Shown here: positions 45,724-54,771 of the stretch, in pieces
How positions within the stretch are numbered: the first letter of the stretch is position 1
Layout: every line of letters begins with the position of its first letter
Assembly (NCBI GenBank): GCA_046704745.1
Contig: JBJKRL010000058.1
Location: 51,049 to 115,048 of the forward strand
Reading direction: 5' to 3'
Source: CAWGGS01 sp046704745
Lineage (GTDB): Bacteria; Desulfobacterota; Desulfobulbia; Desulfobulbales; Desulfocapsaceae
DNA length: 64,000 nucleotides
Program-made: the position numbers and the translations under genes
Notes under the pieces: generated by a model
Seen by the model: the letters and a program-made list of their open reading frames with translations, nothing else
The model's database searches: none
What the model was told of the DNA's origin: nothing

Positions 45724-45743
45724 ACCATCATACCTATGATGGT
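45724..45743. promoter_or_regulatory. perfect palindrome, operator-like
   Basis: ACCATCATA-CC-TATGATGGT: a perfect 9-bp inverted repeat with a 2-base centre, about 400 bp upstream of the RND operon start. Size and symmetry suit a dimeric regulator such as TetR or MarR. No T tract follows, so it is not a terminator. Confidence 0.4.
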
Positions 45744-46072
45744 ATAAGCCCCATAACTGCCGTAGTCAACGGCAAACCAGGAGCGTCGTGTACCTGGAAG
45801 CACCCCGGAGCAGCACCTTCGTCCCTTTTCAAGGTTAGAATTTTCCAACTCTATACCTGCCGAACCTTCCTACCCCAAATGAGCTACGTTTTAAAAATAG
45901 AGAAGCATCCGACGGGGCTGTGGAAGTACCCAAAATAATAATGATTTTAATGGTCATGGAGAGGACAAGACATCGGCTAAATACAGGAGGGGAAGTCGAA
46001 TAAATAATTCTCTTTATTATTTAACAGGTAATAAATTGATATTTATATGTATTCCATAAAAAATGCTCGAGT

Positions 46073-46318
46073 TCATCGTATCTTCATGATGGGACGGTAT
46101 AGTTCCATTAAATGATTTTTCCAAGATTCCAACTCATCAGAAACTGTTCTTTTTTGAGCCTCGTGCATGCAGATCTTTTCAGCCGAACTTTGCGTTATGC
46201 TCAGAATTTTATCCTCGGAGGTAAGCACCCTTCTTGAATGAACATATACTACGATATCAAGTAAATATTCCCGTGATAAAATTTTCCACATACCTTGATT
46301 TCGAACGAAATTCTTCAT
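46073..46318 (-). CDS. possible small hypothetical protein
   Basis: An 81-codon frame starting MKNFVRNQGMWKILSREYLL, with mixed charge and an amphipathic look. No clear ribosome-binding site, no recognisable family. It may be fortuitous. Confidence 0.2.
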   Translation of the reverse strand: MKNFVRNQGMWKILSREYLLDIVVYVHSRRVLTSEDKILSITQSSAEKICMHEAQKRTVSDELESWKNHLMELYRPIMKIR

Positions 46319-46447
46319 TTTGTAAGAGGCCCATCTGTTTAATTTCGTTCGACTGACCGTTAAATGAAAATACAGGAATCCGACAAACCAGATTGGCTCT
46401 TGACTCGCTCGTAAACAAAAGCAAAAGAGAATAAGGAGGTTATTACA

Positions 46448-47275
46448 ATGGACCAGGAGAATGAAAGTAAAAATTCGTTTCAGTGGTTGGGAACAGAACC
46501 TCCTCAACGACAGTGGAGGAAAATGCAGAACAAGGTCCCTGAAGTCACGATTTTTTTTTGGGTTATAAAATTGCTGGCAACGACGGTTGGAGAAACAGCT
46601 GCGGATTTTCTGAACACAAACCTGGGCATGGGATTGACTTTAACCTCTCTAATAATGAGTGCGGTATTCATCGTGGCACTGTTCTTTCAATTCCGATTTA
46701 ACAGATATATACCGACCGCTTACTGGCTGGTTGTCGTCTTAATAAGTGTTGTCGGGACACTGATTACGGACAACCTTATCGACAATTTCGGCGTCTCGCT
46801 ACAATTGACCACCGTGATTTTTTCTTTGGCCTTGGCAGCAACTTTTGTGATCTGGTATGCAATCGAGAAAACCCTTTCCATCCATACCATATTTACAACC
46901 AAACGAGAGGCTTTTTACTGGCTTGCCATTCTCTTCACCTTTGCGCTGGGCACTGCTGCCGGTGATTTGACAGCAGAAGGCCTTGGTCTCGGGTATTTGA
47001 ATTCAGCTTTTCTTTTTGCAGTGATGATAAGCATCGTTGCAATCTCCTTTTATCGATTTAAACTGAATTCGATCGTTGCCTTCTGGCTTGCCTACATTCT
47101 CACAAGGCCTCTCGGGGCCTCTTTGGGCGATCTATTGGCACAAACGCATGAAAATGGCGGGCTGGGGTTAGGTACTTTCGGAACCAGTGGAATATTTTTG
47201 GCGACGATCCTATCCTTGGTCGCTTACCTGACTATAACGAAAAAAACCGGATTCTTGAATGAGGTAAAAGCATAG
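46448..47275 (+). CDS. DUF347/COG4705 membrane protein
   Basis: A 275-residue membrane protein built from four two-helix repeats of the DUF347 type. Each repeat contains a helix with a polar Gly-acid motif: KLLATTVGETAADFL, GTLITDNLIDNF, ALGTAAGDLTAEGLG and RPLGASLGDLLAQ. The repeated acidic residues in membrane helices suggest an ion or metal path, but the function is unproven. A strong AAGGAGG ribosome-binding site lies upstream. It stands alone, followed by a YkgJ-like gene on the same strand. Confidence 0.8.
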   Translation: MDQENESKNSFQWLGTEPPQRQWRKMQNKVPEVTIFFWVIKLLATTVGETAADFLNTNLGMGLTLTSLIMSAVFIVALFFQFRFNRYIPTAYWLVVVLISVVGTLITDNLIDNFGVSLQLTTVIFSLALAATFVIWYAIEKTLSIHTIFTTKREAFYWLAILFTFALGTAAGDLTAEGLGLGYLNSAFLFAVMISIVAISFYRFKLNSIVAFWLAYILTRPLGASLGDLLAQTHENGGLGLGTFGTSGIFLATILSLVAYLTITKKTGFLNEVKA

Positions 47276-47417
47276 CCACCTGTTGATGTTTACAGTTTCT
47301 GGCATATTTCTTTTTGGTGGCTGTACGAGCTGCAGCAAAAGCACGAAGAGATAGGCCGGAAAGTATGGATATGATGATACCGCAAGAACTGCTCCAAAAT
47401 GCCAGAGGGAAAGGATC

Positions 47418-47825
47418 ATGCAAATAATCAACCGTGTCAGAAATCGATGGTTTTATCGAGTGGCAGATTTTCACACCTTTTTCTCTGCTCTCATGCCCTC
47501 GGCCATAATAACATTTGGTAATCTCAAATTCTTATCCTTGCTCAAGGGAAAATTAAGAAGATTTTTGTTCGTTCATTTCCGTAAAGGGTATGTCCGTCAT
47601 CAATTATCCATTCGTCAAGGCACCTGCCGTCAGTGCGGTGCTTGTTGCAGCCTTCTATTTACCTGCCCGATGTTGACAAAAAATGATAATTGCCTGATAT
47701 ACAATACCTGCAGACCTCAGGCCTGCAGAGTCTTTCCCATAGATGTACAGGATGTGAATGATGCACGAATTTGCGGCGCTCAGTGCGGCTACTCTTTTAC
47801 CCGCCAGAGCTCCATCGATAATTAA
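47418..47825 (+). CDS. YkgJ-family cysteine cluster protein (copy 2)
   Basis: A 135-residue paralogue of the protein at 39491-39844. It carries the same cluster: QGTCRQCGACCSLLFTCPML, then NCLIYNTCRPQACRVFPIDV and GAQCGY. It has an extra hydrophobic N-terminal stretch (FSALMPSAIITFGNLKFLSL), possibly a membrane-associated helix. A similar basic segment, RRFxxVHFxKGYVRxQxSIR, precedes the cysteines in both copies. Start tentative. Confidence 0.75.
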   Translation: MQIINRVRNRWFYRVADFHTFFSALMPSAIITFGNLKFLSLLKGKLRRFLFVHFRKGYVRHQLSIRQGTCRQCGACCSLLFTCPMLTKNDNCLIYNTCRPQACRVFPIDVQDVNDARICGAQCGYSFTRQSSIDN

Positions 47826-47893
47826 AACATCAATTGTAATTATACATAGCTAAATGTCCCATATCTCCTTCCATATTGCTTACATGGGGTAAA

Positions 47894-48577
47894 ATGAAGA
47901 TTCTCATAGTCGATGATGAAATAACCTTGCTGGAACATCTGAAAAGTTCTTTAGAAGGGGAGCGTTACATGACCGAAACGGCAATTGATGGAGAGCAGGC
48001 GTTGGATAAAGTGTTCGACAATCCTTTTGATTTAATTATTTTGGATATAATGTTGCCCAAAAAAGACGGGCTCTCGGTCCTCAAAGAAATACGTCGAGAT
48101 GGGATTACGACACCGGTTTTGATGCTGACGGCTCGAGGAGATATTGATGATAAGATACAAGGGCTCGATCTCGGTGCTGATGATTATCTGGCTAAGCCCT
48201 TTTCCCTGGATGAATTATTGGCCCGAATTCGCGCTCTTCTGAGAAGATCCGGAGGGCAAGCAGAATCGGTACTGAAAGTGGGTGATCTTCAGCTCAATAC
48301 GGTTACCCGGGAAGTAACAAAACAGAACGCTGTTGTGGAGTTGACAATGCGGGAATTCTCTATTTTGGAATTTCTTCTCTACAATAAAAACAGAGTGGTG
48401 TCACGATTCAGCCTGGCAGAGCATGTATGGGGGGATGCCTTCGATCCTTTCAGCATGTCGAATTTCATGGATGTCCATATTAAAAACCTTCGGCGTAAAA
48501 TCGGAGATGCGGGACAGGGTGCTATTATTCACACCGTTCGTGGCGTCGGCTATATAATAAAGGATGCCTCCGCATGA
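47894..48577 (+). CDS. OmpR-family response regulator
   Basis: A 227-residue two-component regulator. Receiver domain with acidic pocket (VDDE), phospho-aspartate in LIILDIMLPKKDG, and LTARGD and KPFSLDEL motifs. The C-terminal winged helix is of OmpR/PhoB type (VVELTMREFSILEFLLYN, VHIKNLRRKIGD, TVRGVGYIIK). The start at 47894 begins exactly at the conserved strand MKILIVDDE, with GGGG upstream. It overlaps the sensor kinase by 4 bp. Confidence 0.92.
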   Translation: MKILIVDDEITLLEHLKSSLEGERYMTETAIDGEQALDKVFDNPFDLIILDIMLPKKDGLSVLKEIRRDGITTPVLMLTARGDIDDKIQGLDLGADDYLAKPFSLDELLARIRALLRRSGGQAESVLKVGDLQLNTVTREVTKQNAVVELTMREFSILEFLLYNKNRVVSRFSLAEHVWGDAFDPFSMSNFMDVHIKNLRRKIGDAGQGAIIHTVRGVGYIIKDASA

Positions 48578-49971
48578 CGGTTCGACAGAAAATCAGCCTT
48601 TTGATCACCGCCGCCGGTTTCATGGCCAGTCTCGTATTTTCCTTATTTATTTTGGGAGAAATGAGAGAACGGCCATTTAGGATAATGGATTCCGATCTGG
48701 AGGCCACTGCCGCACGAGCCTGTCAGATAATCCTGGGGAAAAAGGTTCCCGAGACATCTCTGTTCATTGGTGATAAACACTACTGGCTAAAGGTAATCGA
48801 TCCGACAACGGCAACACCCATCTACGCCTCTGAACTGGCAAAGAAAATGGATATACCCGAGCCGCCTCCAGGCTCGGGGGCGACCTATACTCTCAAGGTT
48901 CCTCGAGAGGAAATCGAACTGGCCCGAGGACTGAAAAATAAGGTAACCTTCCGGGTGCGGACCTTCTCGATCTCTTATGGTCAAAAAAAATATATTGTGA
49001 CCATCGGGCAACCGATGGAGAAGCTCGAAGAAGAATTTAGGGAGGTTTGGATAGGAGTTGGAGGCGGATTGGCTTTTTCCATAGTGTTCCTGTTGGTGAC
49101 CAGTTATTATGTGGCCGGTTTGATCCTGAAACCCATCAGAATAATGAATGAACAGACCCGTGATATCTCGGAACACCATCTCGACCGCAGAATACCAGTG
49201 AGCGGAGGCCGAGACGAATTCAATGCCTTGGCCACAACACTCAACCAAGTCTTCAATCGTCTTCAGAAGGCTTTTATGCAACAAAAACAACTTATTGCCG
49301 ATGCATCTCACGAATTAAAAACACCGCTTACACTCATTCGATTATCCTTGGATGAATGGCGGACGGGTGAAGGCGATCAGCTGGCCGCTCACCAGCATGA
49401 TAACCTGAAAAGGATGTCAGAACAGGTGCTGCGAATGGAATGGCTGGTTAAAAACATGTTGGATTTATCAGCTCTTGAGCTGAAGAAGACAGCAGCCAAA
49501 GAACCGGTGGAGCTGGACAAGATGTTGGCTGCATTGGTCGAGGATTACCGCCTGTTAGCTGAGATGGGCAATATTGGGATTATGATTCAACTTCCTCATC
49601 CTCTCTTAACGGAGGGTGACATTGAAACCCTGACCCGGGCATTTTCAAATATTATTGATAATGCAATCAAATATAACATTAACGGGGGAAAAATCGAGGT
49701 TGTCGGTGAACTCTCAGCTCGTGAAATCATGGTAACAGTCTCCAACACAGGGAGCGGTGTTGCCTCATCTGATATTCCCAAAGTGTTCGATCGTTTCTAC
49801 AGGGTAGAAAAATCAAGATCGATTCGTTATGGCGGTTCCGGATTGGGTTTGGCAATTGCCAAGAGAATTGTCGATCTCCATGGTGGTACTGTAGTGTTCA
49901 AGAGCAAGGTCGGTGATTGGACACGGGTAACCGTCACTTTACCCCGATCCATGGGAAAAGTGTCGACATGA
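48574..49971 (+). CDS. HAMP-containing sensor histidine kinase
   Basis: A 465-residue inner-membrane kinase: helix 1 (~8-27), a periplasmic sensor region (~30-155), helix 2 (~160-185), HAMP, a HisKA domain with phosphoacceptor in ADASHELKTPLTLIRLS near residue 245, and a HATPase domain (IIDNAIKYNINGGKI, SRSIRYGGSGLGLAIAKRIV). It pairs with the overlapping OmpR-type regulator. Signal unknown; its place next to DUF347 and YkgJ-type genes could hint at metal or redox stress, which is speculation. Confidence 0.92.
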   Translation: MTVRQKISLLITAAGFMASLVFSLFILGEMRERPFRIMDSDLEATAARACQIILGKKVPETSLFIGDKHYWLKVIDPTTATPIYASELAKKMDIPEPPPGSGATYTLKVPREEIELARGLKNKVTFRVRTFSISYGQKKYIVTIGQPMEKLEEEFREVWIGVGGGLAFSIVFLLVTSYYVAGLILKPIRIMNEQTRDISEHHLDRRIPVSGGRDEFNALATTLNQVFNRLQKAFMQQKQLIADASHELKTPLTLIRLSLDEWRTGEGDQLAAHQHDNLKRMSEQVLRMEWLVKNMLDLSALELKKTAAKEPVELDKMLAALVEDYRLLAEMGNIGIMIQLPHPLLTEGDIETLTRAFSNIIDNAIKYNINGGKIEVVGELSAREIMVTVSNTGSGVASSDIPKVFDRFYRVEKSRSIRYGGSGLGLAIAKRIVDLHGGTVVFKSKVGDWTRVTVTLPRSMGKVST

Positions 49972-50111
49972 ATCAGTACTACGAAATAACAATTCGCCGA
50001 CAGGTTGAATTTCAGCGCAGCAATAAACCATTTAAAGACACTGCATCAGTATTTCATGGTCACCTTCATTGTTTCTTCATTCTTGATGGATATATTAACG
50101 CCGAAATATGA
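49968..50111 (+). CDS. possible small protein overlapping the kinase stop
   Basis: A 47-codon frame, MNQYYEITIRRQVEFQRSNK onwards, whose ATG overlaps the kinase stop codon (ATGA). The overlap allows translational coupling, but no family or motif is recognised. The rest of the ~260 bp before the acyl carrier gene shows nothing. Confidence 0.3.
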   Translation: MNQYYEITIRRQVEFQRSNKPFKDTASVFHGHLHCFFILDGYINAEI

Positions 50112-50374
50112 AAACGAAGCAGGGATATGCAGTTCGGATATCACACGTTTTGCTTTAACCCTGCTCTATGATTATTGTTCGTTATTATTTTCCTTAACTG
50201 CTTTTCTGTCTTGCCCATTATCAAGGAATGTATTACCGATCATAAGCCTCAAAGGTTGGGGTTCGAGAAATAAAATTGTAGACATCGTGAGAAGGGTGTA
50301 AATTTATACAATTTTCCATAATCTACTATAATGGTAGTTTATTAAACAAATGCACGCCACAACCATAGAATGTA

Positions 50375-50623
50375 ATGACGACCTTAGAAACGATTAAAAG
50401 CCTTTTCGTTGAGATGTTTGATTATAGTGAAGAAGTCCTTGTACCAGATGCAACACTTGACAATCTGGGGCTCGATTCTCTCGATAAGATCCAATTTGTA
50501 TTTGCCCTCGAAGATGAATTTAATATCAGCATCCCTGAAAGCGAATTGAAAATCCAGACGCTTCAGGAATTTGTTGCTTTAGTTGAAAGACTCGTTGCCG
50601 AGCAGGCCGGAGCAAGCAATTGA
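50375..50623 (+). CDS. acyl carrier protein
   Basis: An 82-residue acidic carrier protein with the phosphopantetheine site LGLDSLDKIQFVF (S35) and the usual four-helix pattern. It would carry acyl chains for the adjoining ketosynthase. No good ribosome-binding site precedes the ATG. It is first in a plus-strand unit; its TGA overlaps the ketosynthase TTG start. A specialised ACP, since it is not beside housekeeping fab genes. Confidence 0.9.
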   Translation: MTTLETIKSLFVEMFDYSEEVLVPDATLDNLGLDSLDKIQFVFALEDEFNISIPESELKIQTLQEFVALVERLVAEQAGASN

Positions 50624-51849
50624 AAAGGGTGGCGATAACAGGGCTCGGTGTTGTCTCTCCAGTCGGCCTGAATGTCGATGATTTTTTTACTAACCTCATG
50701 GCGGCAAAATCGGGAATTCGATTGCTCAACAGTGACTATGCAGAAAAACTTGCGATACGGATTGCCGCTGAAACAGAGTATGTAGCTCTTGAACATTTCA
50801 CAAAAAGGCAGCTGGGACTTCTGGATAGAACCGGAGAAATGGCCTTGATGGCCTCCATGCAGGCCTGGCAAGATGCCAGCCTTTCCCTGGATGATAAGGA
50901 AAAAATGCGATCCGGCGTCTATATGGGGACCGGCATGGGAGGGGCGAAAACCCTCGATAATGTCTGCATCCAGATGTACCAAAAAAACGTAGCGCGCATC
51001 AATCCTCTGACGGTCGTCAGGGTGATGAGCAATGCCTCGGCATCCCATATCTCGATGCATTATGGCCTGTCAGGTCCCTGTCTCACATATTCGACTGCCT
51101 GTTCCGCCTCGACAGTAGCGATAGGCGAGGCTTTCCGCCAGATCAAACATGATTATTCTGATATTATCCTGGCAGGAGGAACGGAGAATCTATTGAACTA
51201 TATATCGTTCAAGAGTTGGGAATCGCTGGGAGTATTAGCAAAGGCAGACCCAGATGACGTATCCGCCTCCTGCCGGCCGTTTTCCAGGGACAGAAACGGT
51301 TTTGTCCTCGGCGAAGGGGCGGCGGTCCTGATCCTTGAGGAAATGGAACATGCCAAGCGACGTGGGGCAGTCATTCATGGTGAATTGCTCGGTTACGGCT
51401 CGACAGCCGATGCCCACCATCTCACCGCTCCATCCGTTGACGGTCAGGCAAGAGCCATGGAACTCGCACTGGCAGAAGCATCTTTAAGCCCTGGGGACAT
51501 AGATTACATCAATGCCCATGGAACGGGAACCACGGTCAATGATATCATCGAAACCCAGGCGATTAAAAAGATCTTCGGCGCCAAGGCTTATGACATCCCG
51601 ATCAGCTCCACCAAATCGATGCACGGCCACCTTCTTGGAGCCGGTGGTGCGGTTGAATTTATTGCCGCCCTCTGCGCTATCAAGCAAAAGGCGGTACCTC
51701 CTACTGCAAATCTCAGGGTTCCCGATCCGGAATGTGACCTTGATTATGTCCCTTGCCAAGGCAGAACCGGCGTCCCTGTAAGAACCGTTATGTCCAACTC
51801 TTTTGCATTTGGAGGAACAAATGCAGTACTTATCGCAAGCAAAGCATGA
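50620..51849 (+). CDS. beta-ketoacyl-ACP synthase II (FabF-like)
   Basis: A 409-residue thiolase-fold condensing enzyme with a complete active site: nucleophile C161 in YSTACSASTVAIGEAF, catalytic histidines in INAHGTGTTVND and SMHGHLLGAGGAVEF, and the GG-rich end SFAFGGTNAVL. It would extend acyl chains on the neighbouring ACP. The start is a TTG overlapping the ACP stop by 4 bp; its stop overlaps the hydrolase start by 4 bp. Tight coupling to a dedicated ACP suggests a specialised product rather than bulk fatty acid synthesis. Confidence 0.92.
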   Translation: MKRVAITGLGVVSPVGLNVDDFFTNLMAAKSGIRLLNSDYAEKLAIRIAAETEYVALEHFTKRQLGLLDRTGEMALMASMQAWQDASLSLDDKEKMRSGVYMGTGMGGAKTLDNVCIQMYQKNVARINPLTVVRVMSNASASHISMHYGLSGPCLTYSTACSASTVAIGEAFRQIKHDYSDIILAGGTENLLNYISFKSWESLGVLAKADPDDVSASCRPFSRDRNGFVLGEGAAVLILEEMEHAKRRGAVIHGELLGYGSTADAHHLTAPSVDGQARAMELALAEASLSPGDIDYINAHGTGTTVNDIIETQAIKKIFGAKAYDIPISSTKSMHGHLLGAGGAVEFIAALCAIKQKAVPPTANLRVPDPECDLDYVPCQGRTGVPVRTVMSNSFAFGGTNAVLIASKA

Positions 51850-52652
51850 ATGATTATCAAATTAATCTGAACGGCAGCGACAATGCGGTTCTTCTCATCC
51901 ATGGTCTCACCGGCAGCCCGTTTGAATTGAAGTATGTGGCAAGAAAACTCAATAAGGCCGGCTATACGGTCAAAGCCCCCTGCCTTGCCGGTCATGGCAC
52001 ATCAATTATGGATCTGAAAAAGACTCGATGGCAGGACTGGTACAGGACGGCCTCCACTACCTTCAAGAAGATGAAGGAAGAATATCAGTCGGTTTCAGTT
52101 GCCGGTTTATGCATGGGAGCCCTTTTTGCCCTTTATCTTGCCTATGAAATGCAGGATGAGGTATCGTCGATCGCCCTGCTCTCCACTACCTTGGCCTATG
52201 ACGGCTGGAGTTTGCCCTGGTATAAATTTTTATTGCCTCTCTCTTATTATCCACCCTTTAAATATTTCTGCTCTTTTAGCGAAAGAGAGCCTTACGGCCT
52301 GAAAGACGAACGGATGAGAAGGCAGATTGAAATCGCCCTCAAAGATAATTCTGTTGCCTATTCAGAGTTCCCTGCACATTGTGTCCATGAACTCTATCAA
52401 CATATCAGGGTGGTAAAAAAAATCCTCCCTAAGGTGAAGAGTCCGACGCTTATCCTCCATGCCCTTGAGGATGATCTGGCAAGTGTCAATAATGCCCACT
52501 ATGTCCATAAACATATCGGTTCCGCTATAATTCGCAAAGTTATCCTGGATGACTCCTACCACATGTTGCCGCTCGATAAGCAAAAGGATCTGGTCGCCGA
52601 GGAGATGATTAATTTTTTCAAACTGCCTTCCAGCTTGTTAAAAGTAGTATAA
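51846..52652 (+). CDS. alpha/beta hydrolase with Cys nucleophile
   Basis: A 268-residue alpha/beta-hydrolase. Oxyanion region LLIHGLTGSPFELKYVA (residues 16-32). The nucleophile elbow is AGLCMGALFALYLA, with G-x-C-x-G at 87-91 and C89 where esterases usually have serine. The acid is probably in LHALEDDLASVN, the histidine in DDSYHMLPLDK. Cys at this position is typical of dienelactone hydrolase, PHA synthase and BAAT-type acyltransferases. Beside an ACP and ketosynthase an acyl-transfer or thioesterase role is inferred. The start at 51846 gives ATGA overlap; the upstream part of the frame lies inside the ketosynthase gene. Confidence 0.82.
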   Translation: MNDYQINLNGSDNAVLLIHGLTGSPFELKYVARKLNKAGYTVKAPCLAGHGTSIMDLKKTRWQDWYRTASTTFKKMKEEYQSVSVAGLCMGALFALYLAYEMQDEVSSIALLSTTLAYDGWSLPWYKFLLPLSYYPPFKYFCSFSEREPYGLKDERMRRQIEIALKDNSVAYSEFPAHCVHELYQHIRVVKKILPKVKSPTLILHALEDDLASVNNAHYVHKHIGSAIIRKVILDDSYHMLPLDKQKDLVAEEMINFFKLPSSLLKVV

Positions 52653-52678
52653 GCTACAAGACCAGAGAGGAACTGCAT

Positions 52679-53410
52679 TTGATATTTAACATTTTCTGTG
52701 ATTTCGACGGCACCATCTCAACTACAGACGTCACTGACGTACTCATGGAGTCCTTCGCCCTGCCTGAGTGGCTGCAGGTCGAGGAACAATGGAAAGCAGG
52801 GAGGATTGGCTCGCAAGAGTGTATGCGCCGTCAAGTAGAATTGCTTCGCTGCAATGACGATCAACTGACCAGGTGCCTTTCGCAAATTGAGATCGATAGT
52901 GAATTTTCGTGTTTTGTTTCATTTTGCAACAGCAACAAGTTGAATCTTTTCATTGTTAGTGATGGTATTGATTATGCCATACAGACAATCCTGGAACGTT
53001 ATCAACTTGCTCATCTGCCGATATATGCCAACCGTCTCAAACACAGCCGAAGCGACAGGCAGGACATCCAGGGCTGGAACCTTCTTTCACCCTATGCTGA
53101 CACTACTTGTGAGCGGGGTAATGGAGTTTGTAAATGTAGCCTGATGAGGAACTTATCTAAAAAAGGAGAAATTAAAATCCTCATAGGCGATGGTCGTTCA
53201 GATTTTTGCGCCGCCGGGAAGGCGGATATTATATTAGCCAAGGACAGTCTTCTTAGCCATTGTCAGAAATTGGAAATCCCTCATATCGGTTTCCAGCGAT
53301 TTGGTCAGGTTATTGAAATACTCCGTATCCTCCTCACAGCCGGAAAAGCTTCTGAAGAGGTTCTGTCCTACCCTTTGCGTCCCTTTATAGATGGAGTCGA
53401 AATTTTATGA
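52679..53410 (+). CDS. HAD-superfamily phosphatase (MtnX/SerB-like)
   Basis: A 243-residue phosphatase. Nucleophile and acid/base aspartates in FCDFDGTISTTD (D8, D10), motif II in LFIVSDGIDYAI, and motif III/IV in IKILIGDGRSDFCAAGKADI. It resembles the MtnX/phosphoserine phosphatase-like group, which hydrolyses small phosphomonoesters. The start is TTG with AGAGAGG upstream. It overlaps the aminotransferase by 4 bp. In the cluster it probably removes a phosphate from an intermediate. Confidence 0.82.
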   Translation: MIFNIFCDFDGTISTTDVTDVLMESFALPEWLQVEEQWKAGRIGSQECMRRQVELLRCNDDQLTRCLSQIEIDSEFSCFVSFCNSNKLNLFIVSDGIDYAIQTILERYQLAHLPIYANRLKHSRSDRQDIQGWNLLSPYADTTCERGNGVCKCSLMRNLSKKGEIKILIGDGRSDFCAAGKADIILAKDSLLSHCQKLEIPHIGFQRFGQVIEILRILLTAGKASEEVLSYPLRPFIDGVEIL

Positions 53411-54771
53411 CAATTGATGAGTTGCTTGCACTTGAATCCCGTAGTTGTTCGTTTGGTGATACCGTTCATTATCTGGACCCGCCGCGCCTGTTTGGGAGGT
53501 GTCAGGGCAGCTATCTCTACGATCTGGAAGATCGACCCTACCTTGATCTCCAGATGTGGTATTCAGCAGTCAATTTCGGCTATGCCAATCGTCGGTTAAA
53601 CAACGCACTGAAGGAACAGCTGGACGTACTGCCTCAGCTGGCCTGCCAATATCTCCATCGCGAAAAGATCGAACTGGCAGGAAAACTTACGGCACGGATG
53701 GAGCAAACATCCGGAATAAATGGGCGGGTGCAGTTCAATGTCGGCGGCTCCCAGGCTGTCGAGGACTCCCTTAAACTTGTTCGCAATTCCTGCCAGGGCA
53801 AGTCTCTTATGTTCGCCTTTGAGGGCGGATATCACGGGCGGACCCTTGGAGCCTCCGCCATTACCAGCAGCTTCCGCTATCGTCGGCGATTCGGTCATTT
53901 TGGTGATCGTGCACAGTTCGTTCCGTTTCCCTATTGGTTCCGTTGTCCCTACGGTAAAAAACGCGGAGACTGTGATCTTTTCTGTCTGCAGCAATTTGAG
54001 AGGCTTTTTGAAACGGAGTATTGCGGCATCTGGGATCCCAAGGTCAACCAATCGGAATATGCAGCCTTTTATGTCGAGGCGGTTCAGGGAACCGGCGGTT
54101 ATGTTATTCCGCCGGATGGATATTTCCAGGGTTTGAGCCGCATTCTCAAGGAACGAGGCATTCTGATGATCGATGATGAGATTCAGATGGGATTGTACCG
54201 CACCGGTACCTTCTGGGCCATGGACAATTTCGGCGTCACCCCCGATGTGATCGTCTTCGGCAAGGCCTTTACCAATGGTCTCAATCCACTTTCCGGAGTC
54301 TGGGCGCGTGAAGAGTTGATTAATCCATCTGTCTTCCCTCCGGGATCGACCCACTCCACCTTTTCGAGTAATCCTTTAGGTACGGCAGTGGCTCTGGAGG
54401 TGATGAAAATGGTCGAGGAGGAAGACTACGGGATCATGGTCAAGGAAAAGGGCGCCTATTTTCTGGAAGGGCTGAAGGATCTGAAGAGCCGCTATCCGAT
54501 CATCGGCGATGTCGACGGTCTGGGCATGGCTCTGCGTATAGAAATATGCCGTCCGGATGGCTTTACCCCGGATAGGGCCATGACCGATCGCATCGTTGAG
54601 GAAGGTCTGCAGTGCACCCTTAAGAACGGCGACAATACGTGCGGGCTGGTTCTGGACGTCGGCGGTTACTACAAAAACGTTTTGACTCTGGCCCCGGCCT
54701 TAACCATCAGCCGGGCTGAGATGGATCTGGCCATCACTCTGCTCGATCAGCTTTTCTGGCGCGTTTCATAA
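53407..54771 (+). CDS. class III PLP aminotransferase
   Basis: A 454-residue class III aminotransferase (ornithine/acetylornithine/putrescine type). Marks: FNVGGSQAVEDSLKLVRN, FEGGYHGRTLGASAITSS, the cofactor region LMIDDEIQMGLYRTGTFWAM, and Schiff-base lysine in VIVFGKAFTNGLNPL near residue 287. An unusual cysteine-rich insert follows the PLP region (WFRCPYGKKRGDCDLFC). It would transfer an amino group to a carbonyl intermediate made by the cluster. It ends the ACP unit; an exporter operon starts 264 bp later. Confidence 0.88.
   Translation: MTIDELLALESRSCSFGDTVHYLDPPRLFGRCQGSYLYDLEDRPYLDLQMWYSAVNFGYANRRLNNALKEQLDVLPQLACQYLHREKIELAGKLTARMEQTSGINGRVQFNVGGSQAVEDSLKLVRNSCQGKSLMFAFEGGYHGRTLGASAITSSFRYRRRFGHFGDRAQFVPFPYWFRCPYGKKRGDCDLFCLQQFERLFETEYCGIWDPKVNQSEYAAFYVEAVQGTGGYVIPPDGYFQGLSRILKERGILMIDDEIQMGLYRTGTFWAMDNFGVTPDVIVFGKAFTNGLNPLSGVWAREELINPSVFPPGSTHSTFSSNPLGTAVALEVMKMVEEEDYGIMVKEKGAYFLEGLKDLKSRYPIIGDVDGLGMALRIEICRPDGFTPDRAMTDRIVEEGLQCTLKNGDNTCGLVLDVGGYYKNVLTLAPALTISRAEMDLAITLLDQLFWRVS

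Larger units (their letters stand above)
45322..46447. other. 1.1-kb intergenic region with regulatory palindrome
   Basis: The stretch separates the divergent RND operon and the DUF347 gene. It contains the palindrome at 45724-45743 and a weak small frame at 46073-46318. It probably carries both promoters. No regulator gene is present beside the efflux operon. Confidence 0.45.

Noticed and set aside
53596..54354. 252-codon minus-strand frame
   Set aside because: Antisense to the class III aminotransferase, which has intact PLP motifs.
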